Origin: Amycolatopsis tolypomycina
Lineage (GTDB): Bacteria; Actinomycetota; Actinomycetes; Mycobacteriales; Pseudonocardiaceae
Direction: 5' to 3'
Length of the DNA: 64,000 nt
Assembly (NCBI RefSeq): GCF_900105945.1
Contig: NZ_FNSO01000004.1
Span: forward strand, 186,001-250,000
Shown piece after piece: positions 1 to 10,096 of this stretch. Positions within the stretch are counted from its first letter, which is position 1. Each line of letters starts with the position of its first letter. The notes under the pieces were generated by a model. That model saw nothing but the letters and a program-made list of their open reading frames with translations, searched no databases and was not told the DNA's origin. Made by a program: the position numbers and the translations under genes.

Positions 1-1620
<1,620 letters not shown>

Positions 1621-1674
1621 TCAATCGCCTGGCCGTGACTGGCGGGGGAGCACCCACGTCGATCCAGCGTTCAT
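1621..1674 (-). CDS. short leader ORF upstream of the monooxygenase
   Basis: An ATG with a near-perfect ribosome site (GAGGAGGTG, 8 bases before the ATG) opens a 17-codon frame, MNAGSTWVLPRQSRPGD, ending at TGA 48 bases before the GTG of the monooxygenase gene. The ribosome site is better than that of the main gene, so it should be translated if transcribed. Small translated leaders before drug-resistance genes often act as attenuators. That role is inferred here, and the peptide resembles nothing I know. Confidence 0.4.
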   Translation of the reverse strand: MNAGSTWVLPRQSRPGD

Positions 1675-1769
1675 GGGTCTCACCTCCTCGGGCGGTGTCA
1701 CGGTCCCGGGCAAGGTACAGCCCAGGGCGTGACCCCGTCCATTTCTTTTGTCGTTTTCGCGACCACGGC

Positions 1770-2972
1770 TCACGCCGTCGGGCGGCCGGCTCCCGCGTAG
1801 TCGTCGCCGGGCCGGCGGTAGGAGTGGACCTGGACCGCCTGGCCGGTCTGCGGCGCGTCGATCATCTGCTGGTTGCCGATGTAGAGACCGACGTGGTGGA
1901 TCTTCGTCGCCGGCTCGCCGTAGAAGATCAGATCACCCAGCTGCGGGTCGGTCACGTGCGGCACGCTGCGGAACTGCGTGTCGGCCGTGCGCATCAGCTT
2001 GATGCCGGCGCTGCCGTACGCCGCCGTCGTCAGGCCCGAGCAGTCGAAGCCCGGGTCGTTGCCGCCGGTGCCGTTGCCGCCCCAGATGTAGGGGAGGCCG
2101 ATCTTGTCGATCGCGAAGTTCACCGCGCTCAGCACCGCCGGGTTCGGCGCCGCCGTGCCCTGGCCGACCGTGCCGTAGACGTTGACCGTGGCCAGCGTCC
2201 GGTGCAGGAACAGCGGCGCCGGCTGCAGCGTGCCGACCGAGTCCCACCACACCTGGCCCTGGGACAGGTCGTGGCCGTCGGCGCACAGCGCGCGGCCCGT
2301 GGTCAGCGCGGCGTCGTCGATATTTTGGACATTGGGTTTCCCGCCGGACGCGCTCGCCTGGTACTTGCCCCAGATCGCCGGCGACAGCTGCATGGGCCCG
2401 GCGGCGTTCGCCGTCGAGACGACCTTGTTGTAGAAGTCGCGCACTTCGATCGTGGCGAGCGGCTTGTCCAGCGTGCCGGTGGTGCCGAACTGCCCGCCCC
2501 GAGCCCGGCCGTGGTCCGTGGTCACTTTTCCGACCGCGGCCAGCGTGACCCACGAAAGGCGGCACCCCGGGATGTCCTTGGTGAGTTTCGCCGTCGCCTT
2601 CGCGTAGCCGACCATCGCGCGCAGCGGGATGTCGAGCCACTGGCTGGTCTTGGACGCCCAGGCGTCGAACTCGCTCGGTTCCGGCACCTTGGGCGGCGTC
2701 GGGGTCTGCGGCGGCGTGGGCGTCGGCGGCTTGGTGGACGTCGGCGACGGCGACGACGCCTGGGTGACCGTCGCGGCGGCGTTCGTGGTCTCCTGCTGCT
2801 TCGGCGCGAGCAGGATGCCGGCGACCAGCGCGCCCGCGACGACGACCACGGCCGCGACCACCACCACGGGCTTCCGACGGCGGGGCGCAGGCGCTGCGGA
2901 CGACTCGGACGACGCGGCCGGCTCGGGTGATTCGGGTGTGTCGGCCGGGACGACCTCGGGCTCCTCGCTCAC
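1770..2972 (-). CDS. NlpC/P60 cell-wall peptidase with transglycosylase-like domain
   Basis: A 400-residue membrane-anchored protein. It has an acidic cytoplasmic tail (1-30), one membrane segment RRRKPVVVVAAVVVV... (about 33-56), a Pro/Thr-rich linker, a lytic-transglycosylase-like domain (AGPMQLSPAIWGKYQA), and a C-terminal NlpC/P60 domain with the catalytic Cys in FDCSGLT and the His in HHVGLYIG. It should cleave peptide stems of peptidoglycan outside the cell. In the transglycosylase-like domain the motif usually read as V-E-S-x-H-x-R is VTTDHGR, so the expected catalytic Glu is Thr and that half may only bind glycan. The GTG start overlaps the TGA of the upstream nucleoside hydrolase gene (GTGA), which fixes the start and implies translational coupling. 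Confidence 0.85.
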   Translation of the reverse strand: MSEEPEVVPADTPESPEPAASSESSAAPAPRRRKPVVVVAAVVVVAGALVAGILLAPKQQETTNAAATVTQASSPSPTSTKPPTPTPPQTPTPPKVPEPSEFDAWASKTSQWLDIPLRAMVGYAKATAKLTKDIPGCRLSWVTLAAVGKVTTDHGRARGGQFGTTGTLDKPLATIEVRDFYNKVVSTANAAGPMQLSPAIWGKYQASASGGKPNVQNIDDAALTTGRALCADGHDLSQGQVWWDSVGTLQPAPLFLHRTLATVNVYGTVGQGTAAPNPAVLSAVNFAIDKIGLPYIWGGNGTGGNDPGFDCSGLTTAAYGSAGIKLMRTADTQFRSVPHVTDPQLGDLIFYGEPATKIHHVGLYIGNQQMIDAPQTGQAVQVHSYRRPGDDYAGAGRPTA

Positions 2973-3931
2973 CGGGCCGCTCCCGTGAGCCGGTCGAGCA
3001 CGAAGCCGCGCAGGCCGTCGAGGTCGGTGTCCACGGCGACCTCGATCGGGCGGCCGGGGGAGAACTGCGGATCGTCCTCGCCCAGTCGTCGCCGGTCGAC
3101 CAGGGTCTGGCCGCGGGCCGGGCCGAGGCCGCAGTCGACGTCGACCCGGTAGGTCTCCGTGCGCAGGATGCCGGGCGAGATCGCCTCGGCGACCGCGACG
3201 GCGTCGTGCATGACCATCCGGTCTTCGCCGAACACGCGCGTGTAGTGCTGCCGGTACGTCGACGTCAGGCCTTCGAGGGTGGCGCCGACCGGTCCCGACG
3301 CCGCGAGCTTCGCCAGCCATTCGCCGTCGACGGCGCAGCGGTGCGTGAGGTCGAGCGGCACCAGCACCACCGGGACGTCCTCCTCGACGAGCACCCGCCG
3401 GGCCGCCTCGGGGTCGCTCCAGATGTTGAACTCGGCGGCGGTCGTGCTGTTGCCGAACGTCACGCCGCCGCCCATGATCACCAGCCGCGCGATCTTCGCC
3501 GCCGCGCCGGGGTGGGCCGCGAGCAGCGCGGCGATGTTCGTCAGGGGCCCGATCGGGGCGATGGTCACCGGTTCGTCGGCGGCGTCGAGCAGGTCGAGCA
3601 TCAGCCGGACGGCGTCCCGCTCCTCCAGCGGACGGCTCGCCTCGGGCAGCGTGTAGGAGTGGCCGGAAAGGCCGTCGCCGCCGTGGACCTCTTTCGCGTC
3701 ACGCGGCTTGGAGTAGATGAGTGGCCGCGCCGCCCCGGCGGCCACGGGCACGTCGTCACGGCCGAACAACGCCAGCAGCCGCTGCGCGTTCGCCGTGGTG
3801 CGGTCGAGGGGGACGTTGCCGAAAACCGACGTCACGCCCAGGAGGTCGACGTCCGGGGACAGCGCCGCCAGCGCGATCGCGAGCGCGTCGTCGACGCCCG
3901 GGTCGGTGTCGATGATCAGCTTCGTGCCCAT
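2969..3931 (-). CDS. inosine/uridine-preferring nucleoside hydrolase
   Basis: A 320-residue protein of the IunH family, which splits ribonucleosides into base and ribose for salvage. The N-terminal DTDPGVDDALAI is the family's calcium-binding aspartate cluster, and MGGG and the late MHDAVAVA supply the remaining active-site positions. The ATG at 3931 follows GGGGAG by a few bases and starts exactly at the conserved first strand, so the longer upstream frame is not needed. The gene is divergent from the hexapeptide transferase (52-base gap) and overlaps the NlpC/P60 gene by 4 bases. Coupling a nucleoside hydrolase to a wall peptidase has no obvious metabolic logic. Confidence 0.88.
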   Translation of the reverse strand: MGTKLIIDTDPGVDDALAIALAALSPDVDLLGVTSVFGNVPLDRTTANAQRLLALFGRDDVPVAAGAARPLIYSKPRDAKEVHGGDGLSGHSYTLPEASRPLEERDAVRLMLDLLDAADEPVTIAPIGPLTNIAALLAAHPGAAAKIARLVIMGGGVTFGNSTTAAEFNIWSDPEAARRVLVEEDVPVVLVPLDLTHRCAVDGEWLAKLAASGPVGATLEGLTSTYRQHYTRVFGEDRMVMHDAVAVAEAISPGILRTETYRVDVDCGLGPARGQTLVDRRRLGEDDPQFSPGRPIEVAVDTDLDGLRGFVLDRLTGAAR

Positions 3932-3983
3932 CCAGCTCCCCTTGCCTGCGAACCCGTCCCGCACACAGGTTACGGTCACGGGC

Positions 3984-4739
3984 ATGACGTCGATGTGGGG
4001 TGCGCCCGCGCTGTCGCGGGTGCGGGCCTGGCGCCGCGCCCGGCAGGACCCGCGGCAGGCCAAGTTCCTGACCGCCGACTCGCTGCGCTGGGTGCTGCGC
4101 AACCGTGCGTACACGCCCTGGTACCTGGTCCGGTACTACCGGCTGCTCAAGTTCCGGCTCGCCAACCCGCACATCATCCTGCGCGGGATGCTCTTCCTCG
4201 GGAAGAACGTCGAGATCCACTGCCGCCCCGGCTACGGGCGGCTGGAGATCGGCCGCTGGGTCCACATCGGCGACGGCAACGCCATCCGCTGCCACGAGGG
4301 TTCGCTGCGGATCGGCGACAAGTCCGTCTTCGGCCGCCAGAACGTGATCAACTGCTACCTCGACATCGAGCTCGGCGCGGCCACCCTGGTCGCCGACTGG
4401 GTGTACATCTGTGACTTCGATCACGTCATTTCGGACATCCACGTGCCGATCAAGGACCAGGGCATCGTGAAGTCCCCGGTCCGGATCGGCCCGGACACCT
4501 GGCTCGGCACCAAGGTCAGCGTCCTGAAGGGCACCCGCATCGGCCGCGGCAGCGTGCTCGGCGCGCATGCTGTCGTCCGTGGTGACATTCCGGACTACTC
4601 GATCGCGGTCGGCGCGCCGGCGCGAGTGGTGCGTAACCGCGAAGACGACTACGCGGCCGACGCCGCCCGTCGCGAGGCTGTCGCGGACATGGCCCGCAAG
4701 GCGAACAAGGCGCTGCAGAAGACCCTCGGCGAGCAGTAG
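3984..4739 (+). CDS. left-handed beta-helix (hexapeptide) acyltransferase
   Basis: A 251-residue protein built around hexapeptide repeats: LEIGRWVHIGDGNAI, LRIGDKSVFGRQNVI, then VRIGPDTWLGTKVSVLKGTRI and the closing IGRGSVLGAHAVVRGDIPDYSIAVGAPARVV. The last is the standard end of acetyltransferases of the maltose/galactoside O-acetyltransferase type. These trimeric cytoplasmic enzymes move an acetyl or other acyl group from CoA to a sugar. I recall a homologue, Rv3034c, near the methylglucose-lipopolysaccharide genes of M. tuberculosis, and a similar glucan cluster lies 14 kb to the right here. The acceptor is unknown. The ATG at 3984 lies in a short divergent promoter region shared with the nucleoside hydrolase. 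Confidence 0.8.
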   Translation: MTSMWGAPALSRVRAWRRARQDPRQAKFLTADSLRWVLRNRAYTPWYLVRYYRLLKFRLANPHIILRGMLFLGKNVEIHCRPGYGRLEIGRWVHIGDGNAIRCHEGSLRIGDKSVFGRQNVINCYLDIELGAATLVADWVYICDFDHVISDIHVPIKDQGIVKSPVRIGPDTWLGTKVSVLKGTRIGRGSVLGAHAVVRGDIPDYSIAVGAPARVVRNREDDYAADAARREAVADMARKANKALQKTLGEQ

Positions 4740-4783
4740 GACTACTCAGGCCGCGTGGTCGGTTTTCACGACATAGTGGCCGT

Positions 4784-5161
4784 ATGGGGGAGTACCGCGA
4801 GGTCGTCGTGTCCGCTCTGCTCGCGCTGGTGGCGGCCGGGTGGCTGATCGTCGTCCCGTACCTGGTGCTGCTGGGGGCGCTGGAGAGCATGCCGGCGTTC
4901 GGCACGAGCACGCACCGGGGCGACGCCTACCTGACCTGGGCCGCCTGGCTCGGTGCCGGGCTGCCGCTGGCGGGCGTGGTCGTTTCGGCGACCACGCGGC
5001 GCCGCGGGTGGACGTGGTTCTTCGGGATCTGCCTGGCGCTGGCGGCCGCGGTCGCGGCGCTGGGTTGGGCGGACGACGTCCGGCATGCACCGCCGCCTCC
5101 GCCGGGGCCGCGCCACTGCGTCGAGCGCAGCGGCGGCGACAACGACTGCCCGGGCGGCTGA
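4784..5161 (+). CDS. small three-helix membrane protein
   Basis: A 125-residue protein with three hydrophobic segments (about 8-30, 50-68 and 75-95) and a short hydrophilic tail with a proline run and two Cys residues (GPRHCVERSGGDNDCPGG). I recognise no family. The reading frame is intact, starts at ATG and follows the acyltransferase gene after 44 bases, so it may be cotranscribed. The Cys pair in the predicted exposed tail could form a disulfide. It is probably a lineage-specific protein. Confidence 0.6.
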   Translation: MGEYREVVVSALLALVAAGWLIVVPYLVLLGALESMPAFGTSTHRGDAYLTWAAWLGAGLPLAGVVVSATTRRRGWTWFFGICLALAAAVAALGWADDVRHAPPPPPGPRHCVERSGGDNDCPGG

Positions 5162-5290
5162 CCCTCACACACGCTGACCTGTGGTTTCCCGGGTGGTCGA
5201 AAATCGGCCACGCTCGTTCCCGGCCGTTCGGCGGTGATCATCGGCTGATCGGCCGATCTCCGCCACCCCAGACCTCGGAAGCCTGGGGCC

Positions 5291-6685
5291 ATGTCGATCA
5301 CCCGGTTCGCCGTCCCGCTGCTCGCTGCCGCGGCGCTGCTTCCCGTCGTCCCCGCGGTCGCCGCCGCGGACGGGCTCTCCTGGCAGCTCTGCGCCACCGT
5401 CGCGAAGGGCTGGGACCCCGACGACCGCCGCACCGAGTGCGCGCAGGTCACGGTCCCGGTGGACTACGCCGATCCCGGTGGTCGGAAAATCGACATCGCC
5501 GTCAGCCGCATCCGGGCGACCGGGACGCGCACCGGCGCGATCCTGCTGAACCCCGGCGGACCCGGCCAGTCCGGCCTCACCATGCCCGGCAGTATCGCCG
5601 ACAGCCACACCGGCGGCCTCGGTGTCCACCACGACCTGATCGGGTTCGACCCGCGCGGCGTCGGGTACAGCGCCGACCTGCCGTGCCCGACCGAGCTCCC
5701 CGACCCGGGCATCATCGACGAGGAGAAGGCCCGCGAAGCCGCCGAACGCGCCGCCGAGGCGAACCGCAAGTGCGTCGAGGCCCACCCGGCTTTCGTCCGG
5801 AATCTGACCACGCCGACGATCGCCCGGGACCTGGACCGCATCCGCGTCGCGCTCGGCGAGGACAAGATCGGCTACTACGGCGTCTCGTGGGGGACCGCGC
5901 TCGGCGCGCAGTACCGGTCGCTCTTCGACGACCACGTCGACCGGATGCTGCTGGACTCCGTCATGCCGCCGGACCTCAGTGTCACGGCGATGGACGACGG
6001 CCAGGCGACCGCGGGCGAGAACACCTTCCACGAGTTCGCGGCGTGGATCGCCAGGTACGACGCCATTTACCGATTCGGGACCACGGAGCCCGCGGTCGCG
6101 AAAGGGCTGCTCGGCCTGCGGGACCGGTACGGCGCGGCCGTCAACGACATGCTCGCCAACCCGCGTCGCGAGTGGGCCGGCCTGGCGAAGCAGCTCGCCG
6201 CCATCCGCGACGGCGGACCGCCCGTTGCCGGAAAAGCGACCAAAGACAGCCTGGGCTGGGACGGCGAGCCGCACGCGTTCAACCACTTCCAGCAGACGGC
6301 GCTGCTCTGCAACGAGTCGCCGAGCCCGCGCGATTTCGAGACCGTCTGGCAGCACCGCCTCGACCGGATGAATCGCTTCCCGGTCGCCGGCGGCTACGGC
6401 TTCTACGAACAGCTCTGCGTCGGCTGGCCACTGGCTGCCCGGCCGTGGTCGTTCGAAAACGGGACAAGCCCCCTGCAGCTGGCCGGCCACCTCTACGAGC
6501 CGGTCACGCCCATCGGCTGGGCGCTCGCGATGCGGCAGCGGATCGGCGGCGCGCTCATGACCGTCGAGGACGACGCCCACGGCTCGCTGTCGTCGCTGCC
6601 CTGCGCCGACGCCGTGGTCACTTTCTTCGACACGGGCAAGACGACGTCGGCGTCGTGCTCGGGCGCGCCGGTCCCGGGGCCGTGA
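5291..6685 (+). CDS. secreted alpha/beta-hydrolase peptidase (tripeptidyl aminopeptidase-like)
   Basis: A 464-residue exported serine hydrolase of the S33/TAP-like group common in actinomycetes. Residues 1-27 form a signal peptide ending PAVAAADG. The oxyanion region is LLNPGGPGQSG, the nucleophile elbow is YYGVSWGTALG (Ser near 198), and the late VEDDAHGS supplies the likely catalytic His. Relatives remove short peptides from the N-termini of proteins outside the cell; the exact specificity is inferred. The 129-base upstream gap contains GATC-rich inverted repeats and a small CCCCAG/CTGGGG hairpin just before the ATG, which may affect translation. The gene converges on the NADAR gene with a single base between them. 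Confidence 0.85.
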   Translation: MSITRFAVPLLAAAALLPVVPAVAAADGLSWQLCATVAKGWDPDDRRTECAQVTVPVDYADPGGRKIDIAVSRIRATGTRTGAILLNPGGPGQSGLTMPGSIADSHTGGLGVHHDLIGFDPRGVGYSADLPCPTELPDPGIIDEEKAREAAERAAEANRKCVEAHPAFVRNLTTPTIARDLDRIRVALGEDKIGYYGVSWGTALGAQYRSLFDDHVDRMLLDSVMPPDLSVTAMDDGQATAGENTFHEFAAWIARYDAIYRFGTTEPAVAKGLLGLRDRYGAAVNDMLANPRREWAGLAKQLAAIRDGGPPVAGKATKDSLGWDGEPHAFNHFQQTALLCNESPSPRDFETVWQHRLDRMNRFPVAGGYGFYEQLCVGWPLAARPWSFENGTSPLQLAGHLYEPVTPIGWALAMRQRIGGALMTVEDDAHGSLSSLPCADAVVTFFDTGKTTSASCSGAPVPGP

Positions 6686-6686
6686 G

Positions 6687-7253
6687 TCAGCGGTTCCGCA
6701 GCTGGTCGCGGACCTCCATGAGGGCGAAGCCGAGCAGGTTCAGCCCGCGCCAGTAGTCCGGCTTGGTCGCGTTCTTCTCCTCGCGCGCGAGGCCGGTGCC
6801 CCAGACGAGGTCCTTCTTGGACGCCTCGACGAGCACCGCGTCCCCGGTGCCGAGCAGAAACCGGCGCAGGTCGCGGTGGGCGCTGAACTTGGCCAGGTTG
6901 CCGTCGACGACGATGTCGAACCGGTGCCGCTCCCAGGTGGCGGCGTCGAAGCCGGCGACCTCGCGGCCGAGCACCTTCGCCGTCTTCGGGTCGGGCGTCG
7001 ACCGGATCAGCTCGGCCTTCTCGACGTCGCCGAACAGCAGCGCCTTGCCCGCCATCATGTAGTGCTCGGCGGTCGGGTACTCGACCCCGTCGGCCTCGAA
7101 CGGGTCGAGCCACCACTGGCTCAGGCAGCTCGCCGTCACCCGGCCGGACTTCGAGGGCGTGTGCCCGTAGAACAGCAGGTACTCGGGCTCCGCACCCTCG
7201 TGGACTTTTTCGCGCAACGCCTCGACACTGCGGACACCGTCGACCTTCACCAT
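6687..7253 (-). CDS. NADAR-domain protein (YbiA/RibX-like)
   Basis: A 188-residue protein made of one NADAR domain. Family landmarks include LLFYGHTPSK, SQWWLDPFEADGVEYPTAEHYMMAGKA and the C-terminal LVWGTGLA followed by NLLGFALMEVRDQL. Members include the riboflavin-pathway N-glycosidase YbiA and ADP-ribosyl-guanine hydrolases that work against DarT-like toxins. Which role applies cannot be told from sequence, and no toxin gene or rib gene adjoins. The ATG at 7253 is preceded only by a weak ribosome site. It lies 20 bases downstream of ilvA on the same strand and may be cotranscribed with it. PLP-pathway damage control next to a PLP enzyme is one possible link. Confidence 0.85.
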   Translation of the reverse strand: MVKVDGVRSVEALREKVHEGAEPEYLLFYGHTPSKSGRVTASCLSQWWLDPFEADGVEYPTAEHYMMAGKALLFGDVEKAELIRSTPDPKTAKVLGREVAGFDAATWERHRFDIVVDGNLAKFSAHRDLRRFLLGTGDAVLVEASKKDLVWGTGLAREEKNATKPDYWRGLNLLGFALMEVRDQLRNR

Positions 7254-7273
7254 CCGCCTAGTGGACCACGCCC

Positions 7274-8530
7274 TCAGAGCAGGAAGTGGAACAGGGGGCT
7301 GCCCGGCTCGATCCGCTCGACCTGCAGGGGGCTCGCGTCCATCCGGGCGAGCAGTCCGGCCAGGTCGGACGGCCGGGCGATCTCGATGCCGACCAGCGCC
7401 GGGCCCATCTCGCGGTTGGTGCGCTTGACGTACTCGAAACGCGTGATGTCGTCCTCGGGCCCGAGCACCTGCTCGAGGAACCGCCGCAGCGCGCCCGGCT
7501 CCTGCGGGAACCCGACGAGGAAGTAGTGCTTCAGCCCTTCGTGCATCAGCGAGCGTTCGAGGATCTCGCCGTAGCGGCTGACGTCGTTGTTGCCGCCGGA
7601 GACCAGGCAGACGACCGTCTGGCCGGGCTCGACCTCGACGACCGTGCCGAGCGACGCCGCGGCGAGCGCGCCCGCGGGCTCGGCGATGATCCCGTCGGAC
7701 TGGTACATCGCCAGCATCTCGGTGCACACCGCGCCCTCGGCGACCGCGGTCAGCTCGGCGCCGCTCTCGCGGATCAGGGGGTAGGTGACCGCGCCGGCCT
7801 CGCGCACGGCGGCGCCGTCGACGAACGAGTCGAGCTCCGGCAGCCGCACCGGGTGCCCGGCCTCGAGGGCCGCGGCCATGCAGGCCGCGCCCGCGGGCTC
7901 GACGCCGACGATCCGGACCTCCGGGTGCCGTTCGCGCAGCCAGCTGCCGACCCCGGCGAGCAGCCCGCCGCCCCCGACCGGGACGACCACGACGTCGGGC
8001 ACGAAGCCGAGCTGCTCGACCACCTCGCACGCGACCGTGCCCTGGCCGGCGACGGTGCGGACGTCGTCGAACGCCGGGACCAGGGTGGCGCCGGTGCGCT
8101 GGGCGTCCTCGTTGGCCGCGGCGAAGGCGTCTTCGTACGTTTCACCGACCACGACGACCTCGATGTGCGCGCCACCCAGCGTCGCGATGCGTTCGCGCTT
8201 CTGCCGCGGCGTGGTGCCCGGGACGTACACGCGGCCGCGAGCGCCGAGCCGGCGGCACGCGTACGCGACGCCCTGGGCGTGGTTGCCGGCGCTGGCGCAG
8301 ACAACCCCTCGCGCGCGGACGTCCTCGTCGAGCTGGACGATGAAGTTGTAGGCGCCGCGGATCTTGTACGACCGGACGGTCTGCAGGTCCTCGCGTTTCA
8401 CCCAGACCTGGGCGTCCACCCGGGACGAAAGCCGGGCGCTCGGCTCCAGCGGCGTCCGGGTCACCACCCCGGCCAGCCGCTCGGCGGCCTTTTCGATGGT
8501 CGCCGCGGTCACCGTGTCGATGTCGTGCAC
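7274..8530 (-). CDS. ilvA: threonine ammonia-lyase (threonine dehydratase)
   Basis: A 418-residue biosynthetic threonine deaminase, which converts threonine to 2-oxobutanoate, the first step to isoleucine. The PLP lysine is in SYKIRGAYN, the phosphate-binding loop is VGGGGLLAGV, and CLVSGGNND closes the PLP domain. The last 90 residues (HYFLVGFPQEPGALRRFLEQ...) form an ACT-like regulatory domain, as in the corynebacterial type, so feedback control by isoleucine is likely. The start chosen is GTG (VHDIDTVTAATIEKAAERL), because everything before it in the open frame is Arg/Ser-rich and unlike the family. Other genes of the pathway (ilvD, ilvBNC) lie near 56-63 kb. Confidence 0.93.
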   Translation of the reverse strand: MHDIDTVTAATIEKAAERLAGVVTRTPLEPSARLSSRVDAQVWVKREDLQTVRSYKIRGAYNFIVQLDEDVRARGVVCASAGNHAQGVAYACRRLGARGRVYVPGTTPRQKRERIATLGGAHIEVVVVGETYEDAFAAANEDAQRTGATLVPAFDDVRTVAGQGTVACEVVEQLGFVPDVVVVPVGGGGLLAGVGSWLRERHPEVRIVGVEPAGAACMAAALEAGHPVRLPELDSFVDGAAVREAGAVTYPLIRESGAELTAVAEGAVCTEMLAMYQSDGIIAEPAGALAAASLGTVVEVEPGQTVVCLVSGGNNDVSRYGEILERSLMHEGLKHYFLVGFPQEPGALRRFLEQVLGPEDDITRFEYVKRTNREMGPALVGIEIARPSDLAGLLARMDASPLQVERIEPGSPLFHFLL

Positions 8531-8618
8531 CCCGGTGAATCTACGACTCGCGCGTCCCGGGCAACCGTCCGGGCCTCCGGGCGCATCAGAGGGGTGTCGA
8601 ACGAGATGGGGGGCGCCG

Positions 8619-9110
8619 ATGGACGCCGGATTCACCGAGTACGTGACCGCGCGGGCGGCGTGGCTGCGCAAGGTCGCGTACCTGCTCTGCGGCGACTGGC
8701 ACCGGGCCGACGACCTGGTCCAGTCGGCGGTCACCCGGCTCTACACGAACTGGCCGCGCGCCTCCCGCGCCGACAACGTGGACGGCTACGCGCGCCGCAC
8801 GCTCGTCAACACGTTCCTGGCCGAGCAGCGGACGTCGTGGTGGCGGCGGGTGGATTTGCGCGAAAAAGACCACGAGCCGCCCACGCCTGGTGCGGACGTC
8901 GAACTGGCCCTCGACCTGCGGGCCGCGCTGGAGCGGCTGCCGGCCAGGCAGCGCGCGACCGTCGTCCTTCGCTACTTCTGCGACCTGCCGGTCGCGGAGA
9001 CTGCCCGGGCGCTGGGCTGTTCCGAAGGCACCGTCAAGAGCCAGACCGCGAAGGCCGTGGACGCGCTTCGCGAGCTGCTGCGGGAACCGATCCGGGAGGG
9101 ACGAGCATGA
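8619..9110 (+). CDS. SigE-family ECF RNA polymerase sigma factor
   Basis: A 163-residue ECF sigma factor. Region 2 is AWLRKVAYLLCGDWHRADDLVQSAVTRLYTNW, in which the DDLVQ helix contacts core polymerase and the -10 element. Region 4 is ALERLPARQRATVVLRYFCDLPVAETARALGCSEGTVKSQ, a helix-turn-helix for the -35 element. This pattern matches the SigE-like subgroup of actinomycete sigma factors. The ATG follows a run of G residues. Its stop overlaps the ATG of the next gene (ATGA), the usual arrangement for a sigma factor and its membrane partner. Confidence 0.88.
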   Translation: MDAGFTEYVTARAAWLRKVAYLLCGDWHRADDLVQSAVTRLYTNWPRASRADNVDGYARRTLVNTFLAEQRTSWWRRVDLREKDHEPPTPGADVELALDLRAALERLPARQRATVVLRYFCDLPVAETARALGCSEGTVKSQTAKAVDALRELLREPIREGRA

Positions 9111-10096
9111 CCGACCACGAGCTGGCCACCAAGCTGAAGGAACTGGCCGAAGCACCCGCCCCGCCGCCGCGGATCGACCTCGACCGCGCGCGCCGGATCG
9201 GGGGACGTCGTCGTCGTGTGCGGACCACGGCGCTGGTCCTCGGCTGTGCCGCGGTGGTGGCGGCCGGGGGGCTCACGGCGGTGTCGGTGTTCCGGCCGGT
9301 GCCGCCCCTGGCGACCGCGCCGGCGGCCGTGGCGCCCAAGCCCGCGCCCGTCGCCCCCGCGCCCACCGACAACCCCCTGGTGACGAAGGCGAGCTTCGGC
9401 TGGCTGCCGGAGCCGATCAAGGGCATCGAATACGGCGTCGGCGGTCACGGCGACTACGCGCTCGCCATCGGCCGCGGCGACCTGGCGCCGATGATCTGGC
9501 TCGCCGTGTGGGATCAGGAACCGGCGCTGGACCGCCGGCACGACATGGGCGGGAAGGCGGTGCGGGTCCCGGTCCGGGTCGGCGACCGCGAGGGCTACTG
9601 GGTCACCGTGGACGCCGCAGACCCGCTCAACCAGGGCAACAGTTACCTGCGCTGGCCGACCGGGGACGGCCGCTGGGCGGAACTCAACGCCTACTACCTC
9701 ACCCTGCCCGAACTGCAGAAGGTCCTGCTGCGCGTGGCCGGGGACGTCACGTTCGCGAACCGGGCGGTGCCCTTGCCGCTGCACATCACCGGCCTGCCGG
9801 AGTCGTTCCGGGTCGCCGACGTCAACCTGTGGCGCCGCCCGGACACCGACGGCGTCCCGTGGCGGGCGGTGCTCCAGTACTCGTCGAACGGCGCGCTGGC
9901 GACGATCACCGTGTCCCTTCCCGGCGGCGAGTCGGACGGCCTCGGCACGCCGGTCTGCACGACGAAGAACGGCCTGCAGGCGTGCGTCCGGATCGACCAG
10001 CCGTCGGCTGCGGGCATCACCGCGAAGGAACTCCTGAGCCGGATCACGCTGCTCGGCCCGGACGAGGCGAAGTGGACCACGCACGTGATCGGGTGA
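9107..10096 (+). CDS. membrane protein, putative partner of the adjacent sigma factor
   Basis: A 329-residue protein with a short cytoplasmic N-terminus (MTDHELATKLKELAEAPAPP), an Arg-rich stop, one membrane segment (TTALVLGCAAVVAAGGLTAV, about 40-60), a Pro/Ala linker and a 240-residue extracytoplasmic domain I cannot assign. The position and ATGA overlap with the sigma gene suggest an anti-sigma or sensor role. It lacks the zinc HxxxCxxC motif of classical anti-sigma factors, so the mode of binding is open. It ends exactly where the convergent ramB gene ends, with no spacer. Confidence 0.7.
   Translation: MTDHELATKLKELAEAPAPPPRIDLDRARRIGGRRRRVRTTALVLGCAAVVAAGGLTAVSVFRPVPPLATAPAAVAPKPAPVAPAPTDNPLVTKASFGWLPEPIKGIEYGVGGHGDYALAIGRGDLAPMIWLAVWDQEPALDRRHDMGGKAVRVPVRVGDREGYWVTVDAADPLNQGNSYLRWPTGDGRWAELNAYYLTLPELQKVLLRVAGDVTFANRAVPLPLHITGLPESFRVADVNLWRRPDTDGVPWRAVLQYSSNGALATITVSLPGGESDGLGTPVCTTKNGLQACVRIDQPSAAGITAKELLSRITLLGPDEAKWTTHVIG

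Noticed and set aside
1708..1723. Possible rifamycin-associated element upstream of the monooxygenase
   Set aside because: Only a GGGC-N8-GCCC dyad with 4-base arms is present. I cannot match it to the published 19-bp element with confidence.
7286..10096. Open frame of more than 900 codons on the plus strand
   Set aside because: It is antisense to ilvA for its first half and Arg/Gly/Asp-rich without domains. Only its end, from 9107, is a real gene. It results from the high G+C content.
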